NCBI RefSeq assembly: GCF_021390175.1
Contig: NZ_CP090004.1
Span: 248,001-312,000 of the forward strand
DNA from: Flagellimonas sp. HMM57
Lineage (GTDB): Bacteria > Bacteroidota > Bacteroidia > Flavobacteriales > Flavobacteriaceae
Direction: 5' to 3'
Length of the DNA stretch: 64,000 nt
In this document: positions 44,032 to 53,456 of the stretch, in pieces
How positions within the stretch are numbered: the stretch's first letter is position 1
Layout: each line of letters opens with the position of its first letter
Made by a program: the position numbers and the translations under genes
Notes under the pieces: generated by a model
What the model was told of the DNA's origin: nothing
Database searches by the model: none
Seen by the model: only the letters and a program-made list of their open reading frames with translations

Positions 44032-44056
44032 TTGGTTTACCAGATTGGTTTACCAA
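44032..44056 (+). promoter_or_regulatory. Operator pair upstream of the KDG kinase
   Basis: TTGGTTTACCAG (44032-44043) and TTGGTTTACCAA (44045-44056) lie 13 bases apart and end 7 bases before the -7 box at 44064. The sites overlap the -33 region, so binding here should block RNA polymerase, i.e. a repressor. Confidence 0.7.
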
Positions 44057-44063
44057 AAAAATG

Positions 44064-44071
44064 TATATTTG
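44064..44071 (+). promoter_or_regulatory. -7 box (TATATTTG) of the KDG kinase promoter
   Basis: Exact match to the Bacteroidota consensus TAnnTTTG, with the operator pair immediately upstream; predicted leader ~115 bases to the ATG at 44196. Confidence 0.6.
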
Positions 44072-44195
44072 TAACAGTCTCTTGTACTTAACCACAAAGG
44101 TGAACGTAAGACTATCGAATACCCTTTTTAACTTTTGAAAAAGACACGAACAATAAGAACTTTTGAGACATAACAACAACAAATCAGATTAAAAC

Positions 44196-45200
44196 ATGCC
44201 GAAAAAATTAGTGACCTTTGGTGAAGTAATGATGCGTTTATCCCCTCCTGGATATTCCAAATTTGCACAAGTATCCTCTTTGGAACTAGTCTATGGTGGT
44301 GGTGAAGCAAATGTTTCAATTTCTTGTGCCTATCTAGGCATGAAAGCTGCGCATGTGACCCGGTTTCCCAATAATGCTCTTGGAAAGGCCGCTACGCAAT
44401 TTTTGCGGAAGCATTGGTTGAGTACTGAACATGTTATTTATGGCGATACCATGATCGGTAAATACTTTTTGGAAAAAGGAGCTGTTCATAGATCGAGTGA
44501 AGTAATCTACGAAAGGGAGAGGTCTTCTTTCTCAGCAATAAAACCATCAATGATCAATTGGGAAAATATACTCAGAGATGCAGATTGGTTTCATTGGACC
44601 GGAATCACCCCAGCTATTTCAGAAGGTGCTGCCCTATGCTGTTTAGACGCCATTAAAACGGCTAACAAAATGGGTGTCAAAGTTTCTGGAGATATCAATT
44701 CACGGGACAACATGTGGAACTATGGCAAAACTATGCAAGAAGTGATGCCAGAATTGGTACAAAATTGCGATATCGTCATTACAAGTAGCCGTGGAATTCA
44801 TGAGCTGTTCGGTACAGGGGAATCGAAAGATAAATTTCGCGCCGCCGCCGAAAAACTTATGGACAAATTCCCAAAAATCAATAAAGTGGTGGGAAAAACC
44901 AGAAGATCAGTAAGTGCATCGCACCAACAAATACATGGTAAAATCTGGAACGGGTGCGAATACATAAAAACAGAGACCCTAAATATTACACCCGTTATTG
45001 ACCGGGTTGGCACCGGCGATGCTTTTGCGGCCGGTTTAATCTATGGATTATTGCATTATGATACTGATGAACAGGCCTTAAATTTCGCATCTGCAGCATG
45101 TGCACTTAAGCATACTGTTCCTGGGGATGTAAATTTGGTATCATTGGATAATGTTACAAGTTTGATGGACGGAGACACTTCAGGAGCAATAAAAAGATAG
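44196..45200 (+). CDS. kdgK: 2-keto-3-deoxygluconate (KDG) kinase, PfkB family
   Basis: The 334-residue protein opens with KLVTFGEVMMRLSPPGYSKF, the standard N-terminus of KdgK. It has the substrate-binding GGGEANVSI region and the C-terminal PfkB signature DRVGTGDAFAAGLIYG with the catalytic Asp. It phosphorylates KDG to KDPG in the cytosol, the penultimate step of uronate (alginate, pectin) catabolism. No KDPG aldolase is in the window. It is divergent from SusCD and shares their operator type. The GntP permease in the window (51270-52583) could supply sugar acids, but it is in a separate operon. Confidence 0.9.
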   Translation: MPKKLVTFGEVMMRLSPPGYSKFAQVSSLELVYGGGEANVSISCAYLGMKAAHVTRFPNNALGKAATQFLRKHWLSTEHVIYGDTMIGKYFLEKGAVHRSSEVIYERERSSFSAIKPSMINWENILRDADWFHWTGITPAISEGAALCCLDAIKTANKMGVKVSGDINSRDNMWNYGKTMQEVMPELVQNCDIVITSSRGIHELFGTGESKDKFRAAAEKLMDKFPKINKVVGKTRRSVSASHQQIHGKIWNGCEYIKTETLNITPVIDRVGTGDAFAAGLIYGLLHYDTDEQALNFASAACALKHTVPGDVNLVSLDNVTSLMDGDTSGAIKR

Positions 45201-45635
45201 TGCCTCAGTTCCTGAAATCTACGAAATAAAAGACTTCTTCATACTATGAAAAGTACTGATCCAGTTAAACGAACAACTATTCAAAACTGATTGTACAAGG
45301 AATGCCTACAACACGTTTTTCTAATTAAAAATAGAAAACAACTATCAAATTCAATAACTGGTATCATCCAATTTGACTCTACCATAGAAAGTCTTGCACA
45401 AAAACACAACTCTGTAGCAAACAACTATATTATGTAATCCTAATACCTTATACTTCAAAAGTTTTGGACGTTTGAATCTATCAGCACTGAAACATAAAGT
45501 TGTAGCGTATTCTATTCTTCTTTGATTTTATCATAATCTGACTTTAAAATTTCACATTAACTTCTAAAGCTATTTGGAATCGCTTCATCATAAGGCAAAT
45601 AGCTATATTTGAGAAAATACAGATCAATTTAAAAT
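45201..45635. other. Intergenic region upstream of the c-heme lipoprotein
   Basis: No gene. A -7 box TATATTTG (45604-45611) precedes the next ATG by 24 bases. An ATTTTATCA element at 45526-45534 is the reverse complement of the TGATAAAAT core shared by other promoters of the mannan locus, though nine bases can recur by chance in this AT-rich DNA. Confidence 0.45.
45604..45611 (+). promoter_or_regulatory. -7 box (TATATTTG) of the c-heme lipoprotein gene
   Basis: Exact TAnnTTTG match 24 bases before the ATG at 45636. Confidence 0.55.
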
Positions 45636-47153
45636 ATGATTCCCTTAAAATTTATCACTAGGCTCAAATCATTCCTACATATCACTTTTATATGGCTTTT
45701 CGCCCTTGTTCTAAGTTGTTGTAAAACTGAAGAACATGAAAAAGAAATAGCAGTCTACAACAAACATTGTGCAAGTTGTCATGTGGCCCCTAAAATTAAT
45801 GAACTACCAAAGGACATCTGGAAGAATGCTATTCTTCCAGATATGTTTTCTCGGATGGAGGTGGAAAATATAAACCAAAAGGAGTATAAGGGACCTTTTA
45901 TATCAGAAACAACCGATTTTAAACCCAGGATTAGCATAAACGACGTTTTGTTGCTTGAGCAATTCATCCTAAACAATGCCCCGGATAAACTGGAAATGAA
46001 TGAGATTCCAAAAATGGAGCAATTAGATGATTTTGAACAGATTCCCATCGCCCTTGATAATCAAAATGGTGCCCTCATAACTTATTTGGATTACAATCAT
46101 GATGTTTCAAAACTATACTTTGGAACTGTTTCAGGAACGCTGAATACCTACGATTTCAGGAGTAAAGAAATAAACAATGTGTTTCAAGGAGAAACACCTG
46201 TTACCTGGTTTAATCAAAGAGATACTATCAGCTATGTAACTGAAATTGGATTATTTGACCCTTCAGAATTAGAACGAGGGGCCATAAGCAAGATAGGCAA
46301 AAGGAATACCCAGAAAATATTGGAAAATTTCCATCGCCCTGTACATACCGTCGTTCAGGACTTGAACGGTGATGGCAAAGATGAGTTGGTAATCAGTGAA
46401 TTTGGAAATGAAACAGGAAAATTATCCATGTTAGTAGAGCGTGATACATCCAGGTTTGAAAAGACCGTGCTTTTAAACCAATCAGGCTGTATCAGAACCA
46501 TTGCCAAGGATATGAATCATGACGATAAGCTTGACTTGGTCGTTTTGACATCACAAGGAAGAGAAGGAATTACAATTTTGTACCAAAAGGAAGGGTTAAG
46601 GTTTGAGGCGGAAAATGTTTTGAAATTTAGCCCTGTATATGGGAGCAGCTGGTTTGAACTTGTCGATTACAACAATGATGGTTACATAGATATTATTACG
46701 GTAAATGGGGACAATGCCGATAAATCATATGTACAAAAACCTTATCATGGCATGCGCATTCATCTCAATGATGGAAATGGCAATTACGAAGAGGCCTATT
46801 TCTATCCCCTAAATGGAGCAACACGAGTGGCCGCGGCCGACTTTGATGAAGATGGGGATATTGATTTTGGATTGATTAGTTCCTTTCCAGATTATGAAAG
46901 GGCTCCACAAGCATCCTTTGTATACCTTGAAAACATAAACTCCAAAAAATTTGAGTTTAAGACCAAGATTTTAAAAGACCCGGATGCAGGACGATGGTTT
47001 TTGATGGACGCCGAAGATATTGATAACGATGGGGACAAGGATATCATCCTAAGCTCACTGACTTACACGTTTTCACCAACACCTGAAGATTTGTTAAAAC
47101 ACTGGTCAGAGAACAATGTTGACCTTATGGTTTTAAAAAATGAATTGAAATAG
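45636..47153 (+). CDS. c-type-heme lipoprotein with VCBS/FG-GAP repeats
   Basis: The 505-residue protein has a lipoprotein signal (FIWLFALVLSC) and, shortly after, a covalent-haem motif CASCH (Cys45, Cys48, His49) in YNKHCASCHVAPK, marking a short cytochrome-c-like N-terminal domain (~35-115). A beta-propeller follows with Asp-rich calcium-type loops (DLNGDGKDELVISEFG, DYNNDGYIDIITVNGDN, DFDEDGDIDFGLISS, DIDNDGDKDIILSS). It is predicted to be periplasmic or outer-membrane anchored. Cytochrome plus propeller suggests electron acceptance from a sugar dehydrogenase; the GMC oxidoreductase at 54174-55892 is a candidate partner. That link is inference. Confidence 0.82.
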   Translation: MIPLKFITRLKSFLHITFIWLFALVLSCCKTEEHEKEIAVYNKHCASCHVAPKINELPKDIWKNAILPDMFSRMEVENINQKEYKGPFISETTDFKPRISINDVLLLEQFILNNAPDKLEMNEIPKMEQLDDFEQIPIALDNQNGALITYLDYNHDVSKLYFGTVSGTLNTYDFRSKEINNVFQGETPVTWFNQRDTISYVTEIGLFDPSELERGAISKIGKRNTQKILENFHRPVHTVVQDLNGDGKDELVISEFGNETGKLSMLVERDTSRFEKTVLLNQSGCIRTIAKDMNHDDKLDLVVLTSQGREGITILYQKEGLRFEAENVLKFSPVYGSSWFELVDYNNDGYIDIITVNGDNADKSYVQKPYHGMRIHLNDGNGNYEEAYFYPLNGATRVAAADFDEDGDIDFGLISSFPDYERAPQASFVYLENINSKKFEFKTKILKDPDAGRWFLMDAEDIDNDGDKDIILSSLTYTFSPTPEDLLKHWSENNVDLMVLKNELK

Positions 47154-47321
47154 TTAAAATTAATTAGAATATTTATGTAAGCCGCTTCTTTGTAAAGAGC
47201 GTTCATCATATCCTTAATTTATTCGATCATTTCTTCTATGATAACATTTTTCTATTCAACAGAATAGATTTATGGGAAAAGAAAATAGTTCTCAAAAGAT
47301 TACTTTACCGTGTCATGCTTA

Positions 47322-47337
47322 AATGATAAAATAGTAT
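47322..47337 (+). promoter_or_regulatory. 16-base motif upstream of the sulfatase
   Basis: AATGATAAAATAGTAT is identical to 56907-56922 between the AraC and GH26 genes. Here it ends 24 bases before a near-consensus -7 box (TAATTTTC, 47361), exactly the spacing found at the GH26 promoter. Confidence 0.6.
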
Positions 47338-47380
47338 CAGAAAGTATCTTGGGTAAAGATTAATTTTCTATTGTCAAATT

Positions 47381-49156
47381 ATGAGAATAAAGTTGGGTAT
47401 GAGATTATTTTATTTCGCATTGATATTGTTCACTCTAGGTTCTTGCACAATGAACACAGCTCTTGAAAGACAGCCAAATGTAATTCTCATTCTTACGGAC
47501 GATCAAGGTTGGGGAGATTTAAGCTACCATGGCAATACCAATTTAGCCACACCCAATATAGATTCTATAGCGTATAATGGCGCTGTAATGGAGAACTTTT
47601 TTGTACAACCGGTCTGCTCACCAACCCGGGCAGAATTACTCACCGGACAATACCATCCCAGATTAGGGGTATATTCCACTTCAGCAGGTGGTGAAAGAAT
47701 GAACCTTGGGATTACCACTATGGCGGAGGTCTTTAAAAGTGCAGGGTATGCAACAGCCGCTTATGGGAAATGGCATAACGGAACCCAACCCCCTTACCAT
47801 CCGCTTTCCAGAGGTTTTGATGACTACTATGGGTTCTGCTCTGGTCATTGGGGCAACTATTTTGACCCAATGCTCGATCATAATGGCCAGATTGTGCGAG
47901 GGAATGGGTTTTTGGTGGATGACTTGTTCGATCATAGTATGGAATTTATCAAAAAGAATCAAGACAATCCTTTTTTTATAATGCTTCCAGTGAACACCCC
48001 GCACAGCCCCATGCAATTGCCCGAAAACTACTGGAATAAATTTCGGGACAAAGAATTAAAAATGACGTATCATGGGATTGAAGAAGAAGACCAACAGTTT
48101 ACCAGGGCAGCATTAGCAATGGTTGAGAATATTGATTGGAACCTAGGACGCTTGACCAATTACCTAAAAAAAGTAGAATTAGATGAAAATACAATTGTCC
48201 TTTTTATGTCCGATAATGGGCCAAATGGGTGGAGATGGAATGGCGGAATGCGTGGCAAAAAAGGATCTACGGACGAAGGTGGTGTTAAATCACCCCTATT
48301 TATCAAGTGGCCCAATAAAATTGTTGCAGGAACCAGCTTCAAGCAAATTGTAGGAGCTATAGATTTATTACCTACACTGGCCAATCTAGCACAAGTTCCC
48401 TTAGCAGATTCCTTGGATTTAGATGGTATCGATTTCAGTTCTAAGTTAATAACCGGACAGGACAAAATTGTCGATAGGGTCATTTATAACCATTGGCAGG
48501 GCAGCACAAGTTTGCGCACCCAAAACTATCGCTTGGACATGGAAAATAGATTGTATGATATGGACAGCGATATAGGACAAACAAAAGATATTTCCGAAAG
48601 TGCAATGCCTTTAAGAGATTCTCTAATAACGTTGAAAACTAAATGGGAAAAAGAAGTTAATATAAAGACCCAACACAAAGAAAGGCCTTTTCCAATAGGT
48701 GCGCCCGGTTATGACTTTTCCCATTTACCAGCTAGGGACGGTTTGGCCCATGGTCATATAACAAGAAGTAATCGTTGGCCAAATGATTCATTTTATACAA
48801 ATTGGGAAAGTTTAAACGACTCGATAACATGGGAGGTCGATGTTTTAAAGCCCGGGACTTTCGAGGTGTTTTTGTATTACAGCTGTAAACCTGAAGATGT
48901 TGGAGCAACGATCCAATTGAAATTGCATAAGGAAAACATAAGCACTGTAATTAGCGAGGCCCATGATCCGCCGCTCATTGGTATAGAAAAAGACAGATTT
49001 CCCAGAATGGAATCATTTGTAAAATATTTCAAGGAAATCAAAATGGGTGAGATTACTGTACCGAAAGGAAAGGATCTGTTATGTTTAAAGACCATAGCCA
49101 TGCCAGGAGATGGGTCAATAGATTTTCGCTTGTTGAATTTCAAACGGAAGAAATAG
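47381..49156 (+). CDS. Lipoprotein sulfatase (S1 family)
   Basis: The 591-residue protein has a lipoprotein signal (LFYFALILFTLGSC). It has the S1 sulfatase features: metal-site ILTDDQGWGD (Asp40/Asp41) and the maturation motif CSPTR at residues 79-83, whose Cys79 becomes formylglycine. Further motifs are KWHNG and FMSDNGPNG. Residues ~460-591 form an extra beta-rich domain (WEVDVLKPGTFEVFLYYSC) of uncertain type. The probable -7 box at 47361 would place transcription start very close to the 47381 ATG, so the in-frame ATG at 47399 (MRLFYFALILF) may be the true start. It needs a sulfatase-maturing enzyme from elsewhere. Its presence suggests a sulfated target glycan. Confidence 0.9.
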   Translation: MRIKLGMRLFYFALILFTLGSCTMNTALERQPNVILILTDDQGWGDLSYHGNTNLATPNIDSIAYNGAVMENFFVQPVCSPTRAELLTGQYHPRLGVYSTSAGGERMNLGITTMAEVFKSAGYATAAYGKWHNGTQPPYHPLSRGFDDYYGFCSGHWGNYFDPMLDHNGQIVRGNGFLVDDLFDHSMEFIKKNQDNPFFIMLPVNTPHSPMQLPENYWNKFRDKELKMTYHGIEEEDQQFTRAALAMVENIDWNLGRLTNYLKKVELDENTIVLFMSDNGPNGWRWNGGMRGKKGSTDEGGVKSPLFIKWPNKIVAGTSFKQIVGAIDLLPTLANLAQVPLADSLDLDGIDFSSKLITGQDKIVDRVIYNHWQGSTSLRTQNYRLDMENRLYDMDSDIGQTKDISESAMPLRDSLITLKTKWEKEVNIKTQHKERPFPIGAPGYDFSHLPARDGLAHGHITRSNRWPNDSFYTNWESLNDSITWEVDVLKPGTFEVFLYYSCKPEDVGATIQLKLHKENISTVISEAHDPPLIGIEKDRFPRMESFVKYFKEIKMGEITVPKGKDLLCLKTIAMPGDGSIDFRLLNFKRKK

Positions 49157-49244
49157 TGTTTTCTACTAAAAAGAAGGGTGTAACTTTAAGAGCTTTGACC
49201 AGATTCAATTTAACCAATACGATTACAACATATCTAAACCAACT

Positions 49245-51080
49245 ATGAACAGAATAACTATAACTATTGTTTCTATCTTTTTCTTCGCCACTTATCTAAC
49301 ATTTGGACAAGGATTTAAAAATTTTGTAAAGGTGGATGGCAACAAATTGATGGATGGAAGTAAAGAATATCGTTTCATTTCCTTTAATGTGCCCACACTC
49401 AATTACCAAGAAGATGAAATGGGCTATACAGAAACCAATCCTTATGCCCTACCCAACGAATATGAAATGCGCGATGTATTTGCCACCATTAAAGAAATGG
49501 GAGGACAGGTTATTCGTATTTACACAATTCCTGTGAAAAATACTGGGTTTCCAAAAAGTGCTCCAACCTATGTGGAAGCTCCAGGAAAGTTCAACGAAGC
49601 TGCTTTTAGGGTAACAGATAAAATGCTTCAACTTGCCAACGAATATAATGTACGTATCATTTTTTCATTGTTGAACAATAGACAGTGGATGGGCGGTCGT
49701 CCAAATTATGCTGCATTTCGAGGAAAAACTGCTGAAGAATTTTGGACAGATCCTCAACTTATCATGGATTTCAAAGAAACCTTAAATTTCGTCATCAACA
49801 GAAAAAATACATACACGGGTATAAAATATAAAGATGATAAAGCCATACTTTGCTGGGAAACAGGCAACGAACTCACTAGTCCAATAGATTGGACCGTCAA
49901 CATTACACGATACATTAAGAGCTTGGACAAAAATCATTTGATCATGGACGGATGGTACAGTGATGATCTTGATAATCCCTGGGTACGTGAAGCATCATTG
50001 AATGAATGGTCCATCGATATGGTATCATCCCATCATTACGAACGCAATGCCATGGATATTAAAAAAAATATTCAAAAGAATATCGATATTATCAATGGCA
50101 GAAAACCATATTTAGTTGGTGAATTTGGTTTTGTAAGTACTTCAGGGGTGGAAAGTACATTAGACTTTGTTATCAAAAACAAAAGTGTTTGCGGAGCCTT
50201 AATCTGGAGTTTAAGACACCATAGAAAGGATGGAGGATTTTATTGGCATTCCGAACCTTTGGGTGCCGGCGTGTTCAAAGCATATCATTGGCCCGGCTTT
50301 AATTCTGGGAATGCATATGACGAATACAACTTATTAAAAATGTACAGGAGCAAAGCATTTGAGATCCAACAAATAAAAAAGCCAAAAATTACTGCACCTG
50401 AAGCTCCTGAACTGTTACCCATAAAAAATGCATATTCCATCAGCTGGAGAGGATCAATGGGTGCAACTGGCTATAACATATACCGTTCCAATTCCGTCAA
50501 TGGCACTTGGGAAATGGTAGGTTATAATATTTCGGACGCTGATGTTCCATATTTTCCATTATTTCATGATGAAACGGCCAAATTGGGTCAATCCTATTAT
50601 TATCGGGTCAGTGCCATAAACGAATCTGGAAGTTCAGAAAAGTCCAATATCGTTGGACCGGTGACCATAAATGAACTGGCAAAAATTGATACCATGAAAA
50701 ATTTAGGGGGTGTTGAAGATAGTAGAGCTATACTACCAACTATGGGCAATGATCGCAGTTTCAAGGAAATTAGAAATCGTTTGGCCGGAGATTATGGCTC
50801 TCAACTCATCTATAAAATTCCTGGCAGCTTAGAAACATTTAAACTGTACGCATTTGAAAAAAAACGTTTTGCATATCTGTCTATTCATGGCTCCATGGAT
50901 GGAAGTACATGGGAAGACCTAGAAGTATTCCCTACCAGTTACACCAACAATGAATCCAATTATGGCTATTGGAAACCAAAAATCTATAGCTATTCTGGCA
51001 ATAAGGATTACAATTATATAAAAGTATTTTTTAAAGGAGGTAAGGCAGAATTGGCACGGGTAGAAATATTGTATAAATAG
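49245..51080 (+). CDS. GH5-family beta-mannanase-like glycoside hydrolase with C-terminal Fn3 domain
   Basis: The 611-residue protein has a signal peptide (IVSIFFFATYLTFGQ). The (beta/alpha)8 catalytic domain (~25-375) has the acid/base Glu209 in CWETGNEL and nucleophile Glu293 in VGEFGF, with the clan-A layout seen in GH5_7 mannanases. A fibronectin-III-like segment (~395-475; YSISWRGSMGATGYNIYRS) and a C-terminal F5/8-type-like beta domain (~490-611) follow. It likely cleaves beta-mannan chains outside or at the cell surface, feeding GH26. Context (GH26, GH130, epimerase) supports mannan; subfamily is by inspection only. Follows the sulfatase by 88 bp on the same strand, probably one transcript. 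Confidence 0.82.
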   Translation: MNRITITIVSIFFFATYLTFGQGFKNFVKVDGNKLMDGSKEYRFISFNVPTLNYQEDEMGYTETNPYALPNEYEMRDVFATIKEMGGQVIRIYTIPVKNTGFPKSAPTYVEAPGKFNEAAFRVTDKMLQLANEYNVRIIFSLLNNRQWMGGRPNYAAFRGKTAEEFWTDPQLIMDFKETLNFVINRKNTYTGIKYKDDKAILCWETGNELTSPIDWTVNITRYIKSLDKNHLIMDGWYSDDLDNPWVREASLNEWSIDMVSSHHYERNAMDIKKNIQKNIDIINGRKPYLVGEFGFVSTSGVESTLDFVIKNKSVCGALIWSLRHHRKDGGFYWHSEPLGAGVFKAYHWPGFNSGNAYDEYNLLKMYRSKAFEIQQIKKPKITAPEAPELLPIKNAYSISWRGSMGATGYNIYRSNSVNGTWEMVGYNISDADVPYFPLFHDETAKLGQSYYYRVSAINESGSSEKSNIVGPVTINELAKIDTMKNLGGVEDSRAILPTMGNDRSFKEIRNRLAGDYGSQLIYKIPGSLETFKLYAFEKKRFAYLSIHGSMDGSTWEDLEVFPTSYTNNESNYGYWKPKIYSYSGNKDYNYIKVFFKGGKAELARVEILYK

Positions 51081-51269
51081 TATTTGATTATCTGATAGGC
51101 AATTTTTGATGGTATTTTAATACATGCTTTGTTTGAAACTATCTGTTATATCTCAGCTAGTTGCTGTGCCAGTAATTTTTCATGCCTTTTTTAGTATTTA
51201 ACAATTTGCATGTTTTTAGTCAGCATTAACCAATGAATAAGGTTGAAGGATACTTTTTCGATTTTTACT

Positions 51270-52583
51270 TTATACAAAAACGTCCAGCAATAATACCATA
51301 GCTATACCAACCACCCCAACAATAGTTTCCATAACAGTCCACGATTTAAAGGTGTTCTTTAAACTCAAATTGAAATATTCCTTGTACATCCAAAATCCAG
51401 AATCGTTCACATGTGAAAACATCAAGCTTCCCGCTCCTATTGAAAGTACCATAAGATTGGGGTTGACCCCTGCCGTAGTTACCAATGGAGCTATGATACC
51501 GGCCGTAGTTAGACCTGCCACTGTAGCCGAACCTAAACTTACCCTAATTATGGTAGCCATTATAAAGCCTAACAATAGCGGGTTAATATCCCATCCACCA
51601 AGTAAATTAGCTATATCATTACTTACACCGCTGTCTATAAATATTTGTTTGAGAGCTCCGGCCCCGGCCACGATCAAAAGAATCATTGCAATATCCTTCA
51701 CTGAATCGGCATAACCCTCCATAATAGTCTTCATCTTTGTTTTTTGACGAATACCCAGCGTATACGTTGCAATGAGCAATGAAATCAACATTACCGCAAT
51801 GGGGTCGGCCAAAAAAGCAAAGAGACTTTCCAATTTCGTATTCCCAGAAGATAAATAAGGGAGAACGGAGGCCCCCGCCAATAAAAAAACAGGCAATAAA
51901 GCTGTTGCAAAACAAAGAATCCCGTTAGGCAAGTTTTCGTTTGAAACCGGTTTGGGCCTAAAAATTTCCAAAGGGTGTGACTCGATGCCCCTTAGCGTTT
52001 TTGCGAAAAAAGGCCCAGCAATAATCATGCAGGGTATGGCTACAATAAAACCATATATCAAAGTAATACTCAAATCAGCTCCAAAAAGATCTACCAAAGC
52101 TGTAGGTGAAGGATGGGGAGGTAAAAAACCGTGTGTCACCGATAACGCAGCCAATAAAGGGATACCAATGTATACTGCTGGTAACTTAAACTGGTAGACC
52201 ACCGAAAAAATCAATGGGACCAACAGTACAAAGCCAACATTGTAAAATAAGGGAATTCCAACAATGAACCCAGTAATCATCAATGCCCATTGTATGTTTT
52301 TTTCTCCAAATGCCTTCATTAAAACCTCTGAGATTTTTTTTGCGGCTCCGCTATCGGAAATGATTTTTCCGAACATAGCTCCCAGACAAATAATAATTGC
52401 CAAAGAACCCAGCATTCCACCTATTCCAGTTTCCAGTGACCGCGAAATATCGCCAAGTGGAATCTTAAGTAGTATTCCTGCCAAAATGGAAACAATCAAA
52501 AAGGCAATAAACGGGTTTATTTTACCCCATGTTATCAATAAAATAAGAATCAGTACGCAAAAAACTACTGTTAGTATGGACAT
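51270..52583 (-). CDS. GntP-family gluconate/sugar-acid permease
   Basis: The 437-residue protein has about twelve hydrophobic segments and GntP-type motifs: FLIVSILAGILLKIPLGDI, the loop GFLPPHPSPTAL and a C-terminal GAGSLMFSHVNDSGFWM. The family imports gluconate and related aldonates or keto-acids by proton symport. It is the last gene of the minus-strand operon GMC oxidoreductase / small subunit / isomerase, 20 bp after the latter. That arrangement suggests periplasmic sugar oxidation followed by uptake of the acid product. The exact substrate is not readable from sequence. Confidence 0.9.
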   Translation of the reverse strand: MSILTVVFCVLILILLITWGKINPFIAFLIVSILAGILLKIPLGDISRSLETGIGGMLGSLAIIICLGAMFGKIISDSGAAKKISEVLMKAFGEKNIQWALMITGFIVGIPLFYNVGFVLLVPLIFSVVYQFKLPAVYIGIPLLAALSVTHGFLPPHPSPTALVDLFGADLSITLIYGFIVAIPCMIIAGPFFAKTLRGIESHPLEIFRPKPVSNENLPNGILCFATALLPVFLLAGASVLPYLSSGNTKLESLFAFLADPIAVMLISLLIATYTLGIRQKTKMKTIMEGYADSVKDIAMILLIVAGAGALKQIFIDSGVSNDIANLLGGWDINPLLLGFIMATIIRVSLGSATVAGLTTAGIIAPLVTTAGVNPNLMVLSIGAGSLMFSHVNDSGFWMYKEYFNLSLKNTFKSWTVMETIVGVVGIAMVLLLDVFV

Positions 52584-52603
52584 GTAAATGCTTTAAGAAT
52601 CGG

Positions 52604-53446
52604 TTATTCTTGTATGATGGACCTTATAAAATCAAGACTTTTGGGCACCTGTTGTACTACATTTGAAGATTCATCTTCAATAAGCATATATTCTACTTGT
52701 AATGCTTTACCTTTAGTTATCAAGGCTTTTACATCAATCATTCCTGTACCCAAAGTGACGTTGGTTTCAACGTCGCTATGTCCTGTATCGTTACCTATTG
52801 TACCTTTTTTCATATCTTTTAAATGCATTAGTTTAAACTTTGTGGGGTACCTCTCAAAAAGTTCCATCGGATCTTCACCACCATACTGTACCCAGTAAAC
52901 ATCCATCTCAAAATCAAAGTTTTCTGCATTTTTGGCCATGTAATCAAATAAAGTCCCGTCTTTGTATGGTCTAAACTCATACCCATGTGGATGGTATACC
53001 AGTTGCAAGCCCTGCTCCTTTAATAATGTACCAGCACTATTGAAGACATTTGTGGCATTTTCAATATCTTCAAAAGTGAAATCATCGCCGTCATGGGGTA
53101 TCCAAGGACACATAACATATGAAGCCCCAAACGCTTTTGCTCTTCTAACCGCTTCTTGGGGATTGTCCATTAATTCATCCATATTCGTCCCAACGCTTAC
53201 CACATCCAATCCGTTATTCTCAAGAAGTGAAATAAATGCGGTTTCTTCCATACCATAGGTATTCTCCCCACCTTCAATTTTTGTAATACCCCAATCACGT
53301 ATCATCTTTAACGTTCCTGGAACATCTTTCTCGAATTGATTTCTAAGGCTGTACAATTGGATACCTATTTCTTGGGATGCTATTTCGTTCGCAGGTATAG
53401 TTATCATCAAAAAAAAGAATGCTTTTAGTATATGTTTTTTATACAT
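52604..53446 (-). CDS. Secreted sugar isomerase/epimerase-type TIM-barrel protein
   Basis: The start at 53446 (MYKKHILKAFFFLMITIPANE) gives a signal peptide; the frame open from 53620 only reads backward through the preceding gene in another frame. The ~280-residue product is an AP-endonuclease-2/xylose-isomerase-like barrel: IGIQLYSLRNQFEKDVPGTL, then metal-site candidates in YEFRPYKDGTL, FDFEMDVYWVQYGGEDP, LMHLKDM and a late EYMLIEDESS. A secreted member next to a GMC dehydrogenase pair fits enzymes that process 3-keto-glycosides. Ten bases separate it from the small-subunit gene. Function by context. Confidence 0.85.
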   Translation of the reverse strand: MYKKHILKAFFFLMITIPANEIASQEIGIQLYSLRNQFEKDVPGTLKMIRDWGITKIEGGENTYGMEETAFISLLENNGLDVVSVGTNMDELMDNPQEAVRRAKAFGASYVMCPWIPHDGDDFTFEDIENATNVFNSAGTLLKEQGLQLVYHPHGYEFRPYKDGTLFDYMAKNAENFDFEMDVYWVQYGGEDPMELFERYPTKFKLMHLKDMKKGTIGNDTGHSDVETNVTLGTGMIDVKALITKGKALQVEYMLIEDESSNVVQQVPKSLDFIRSIIQE

Positions 53447-53456
53447 CGATATATAT

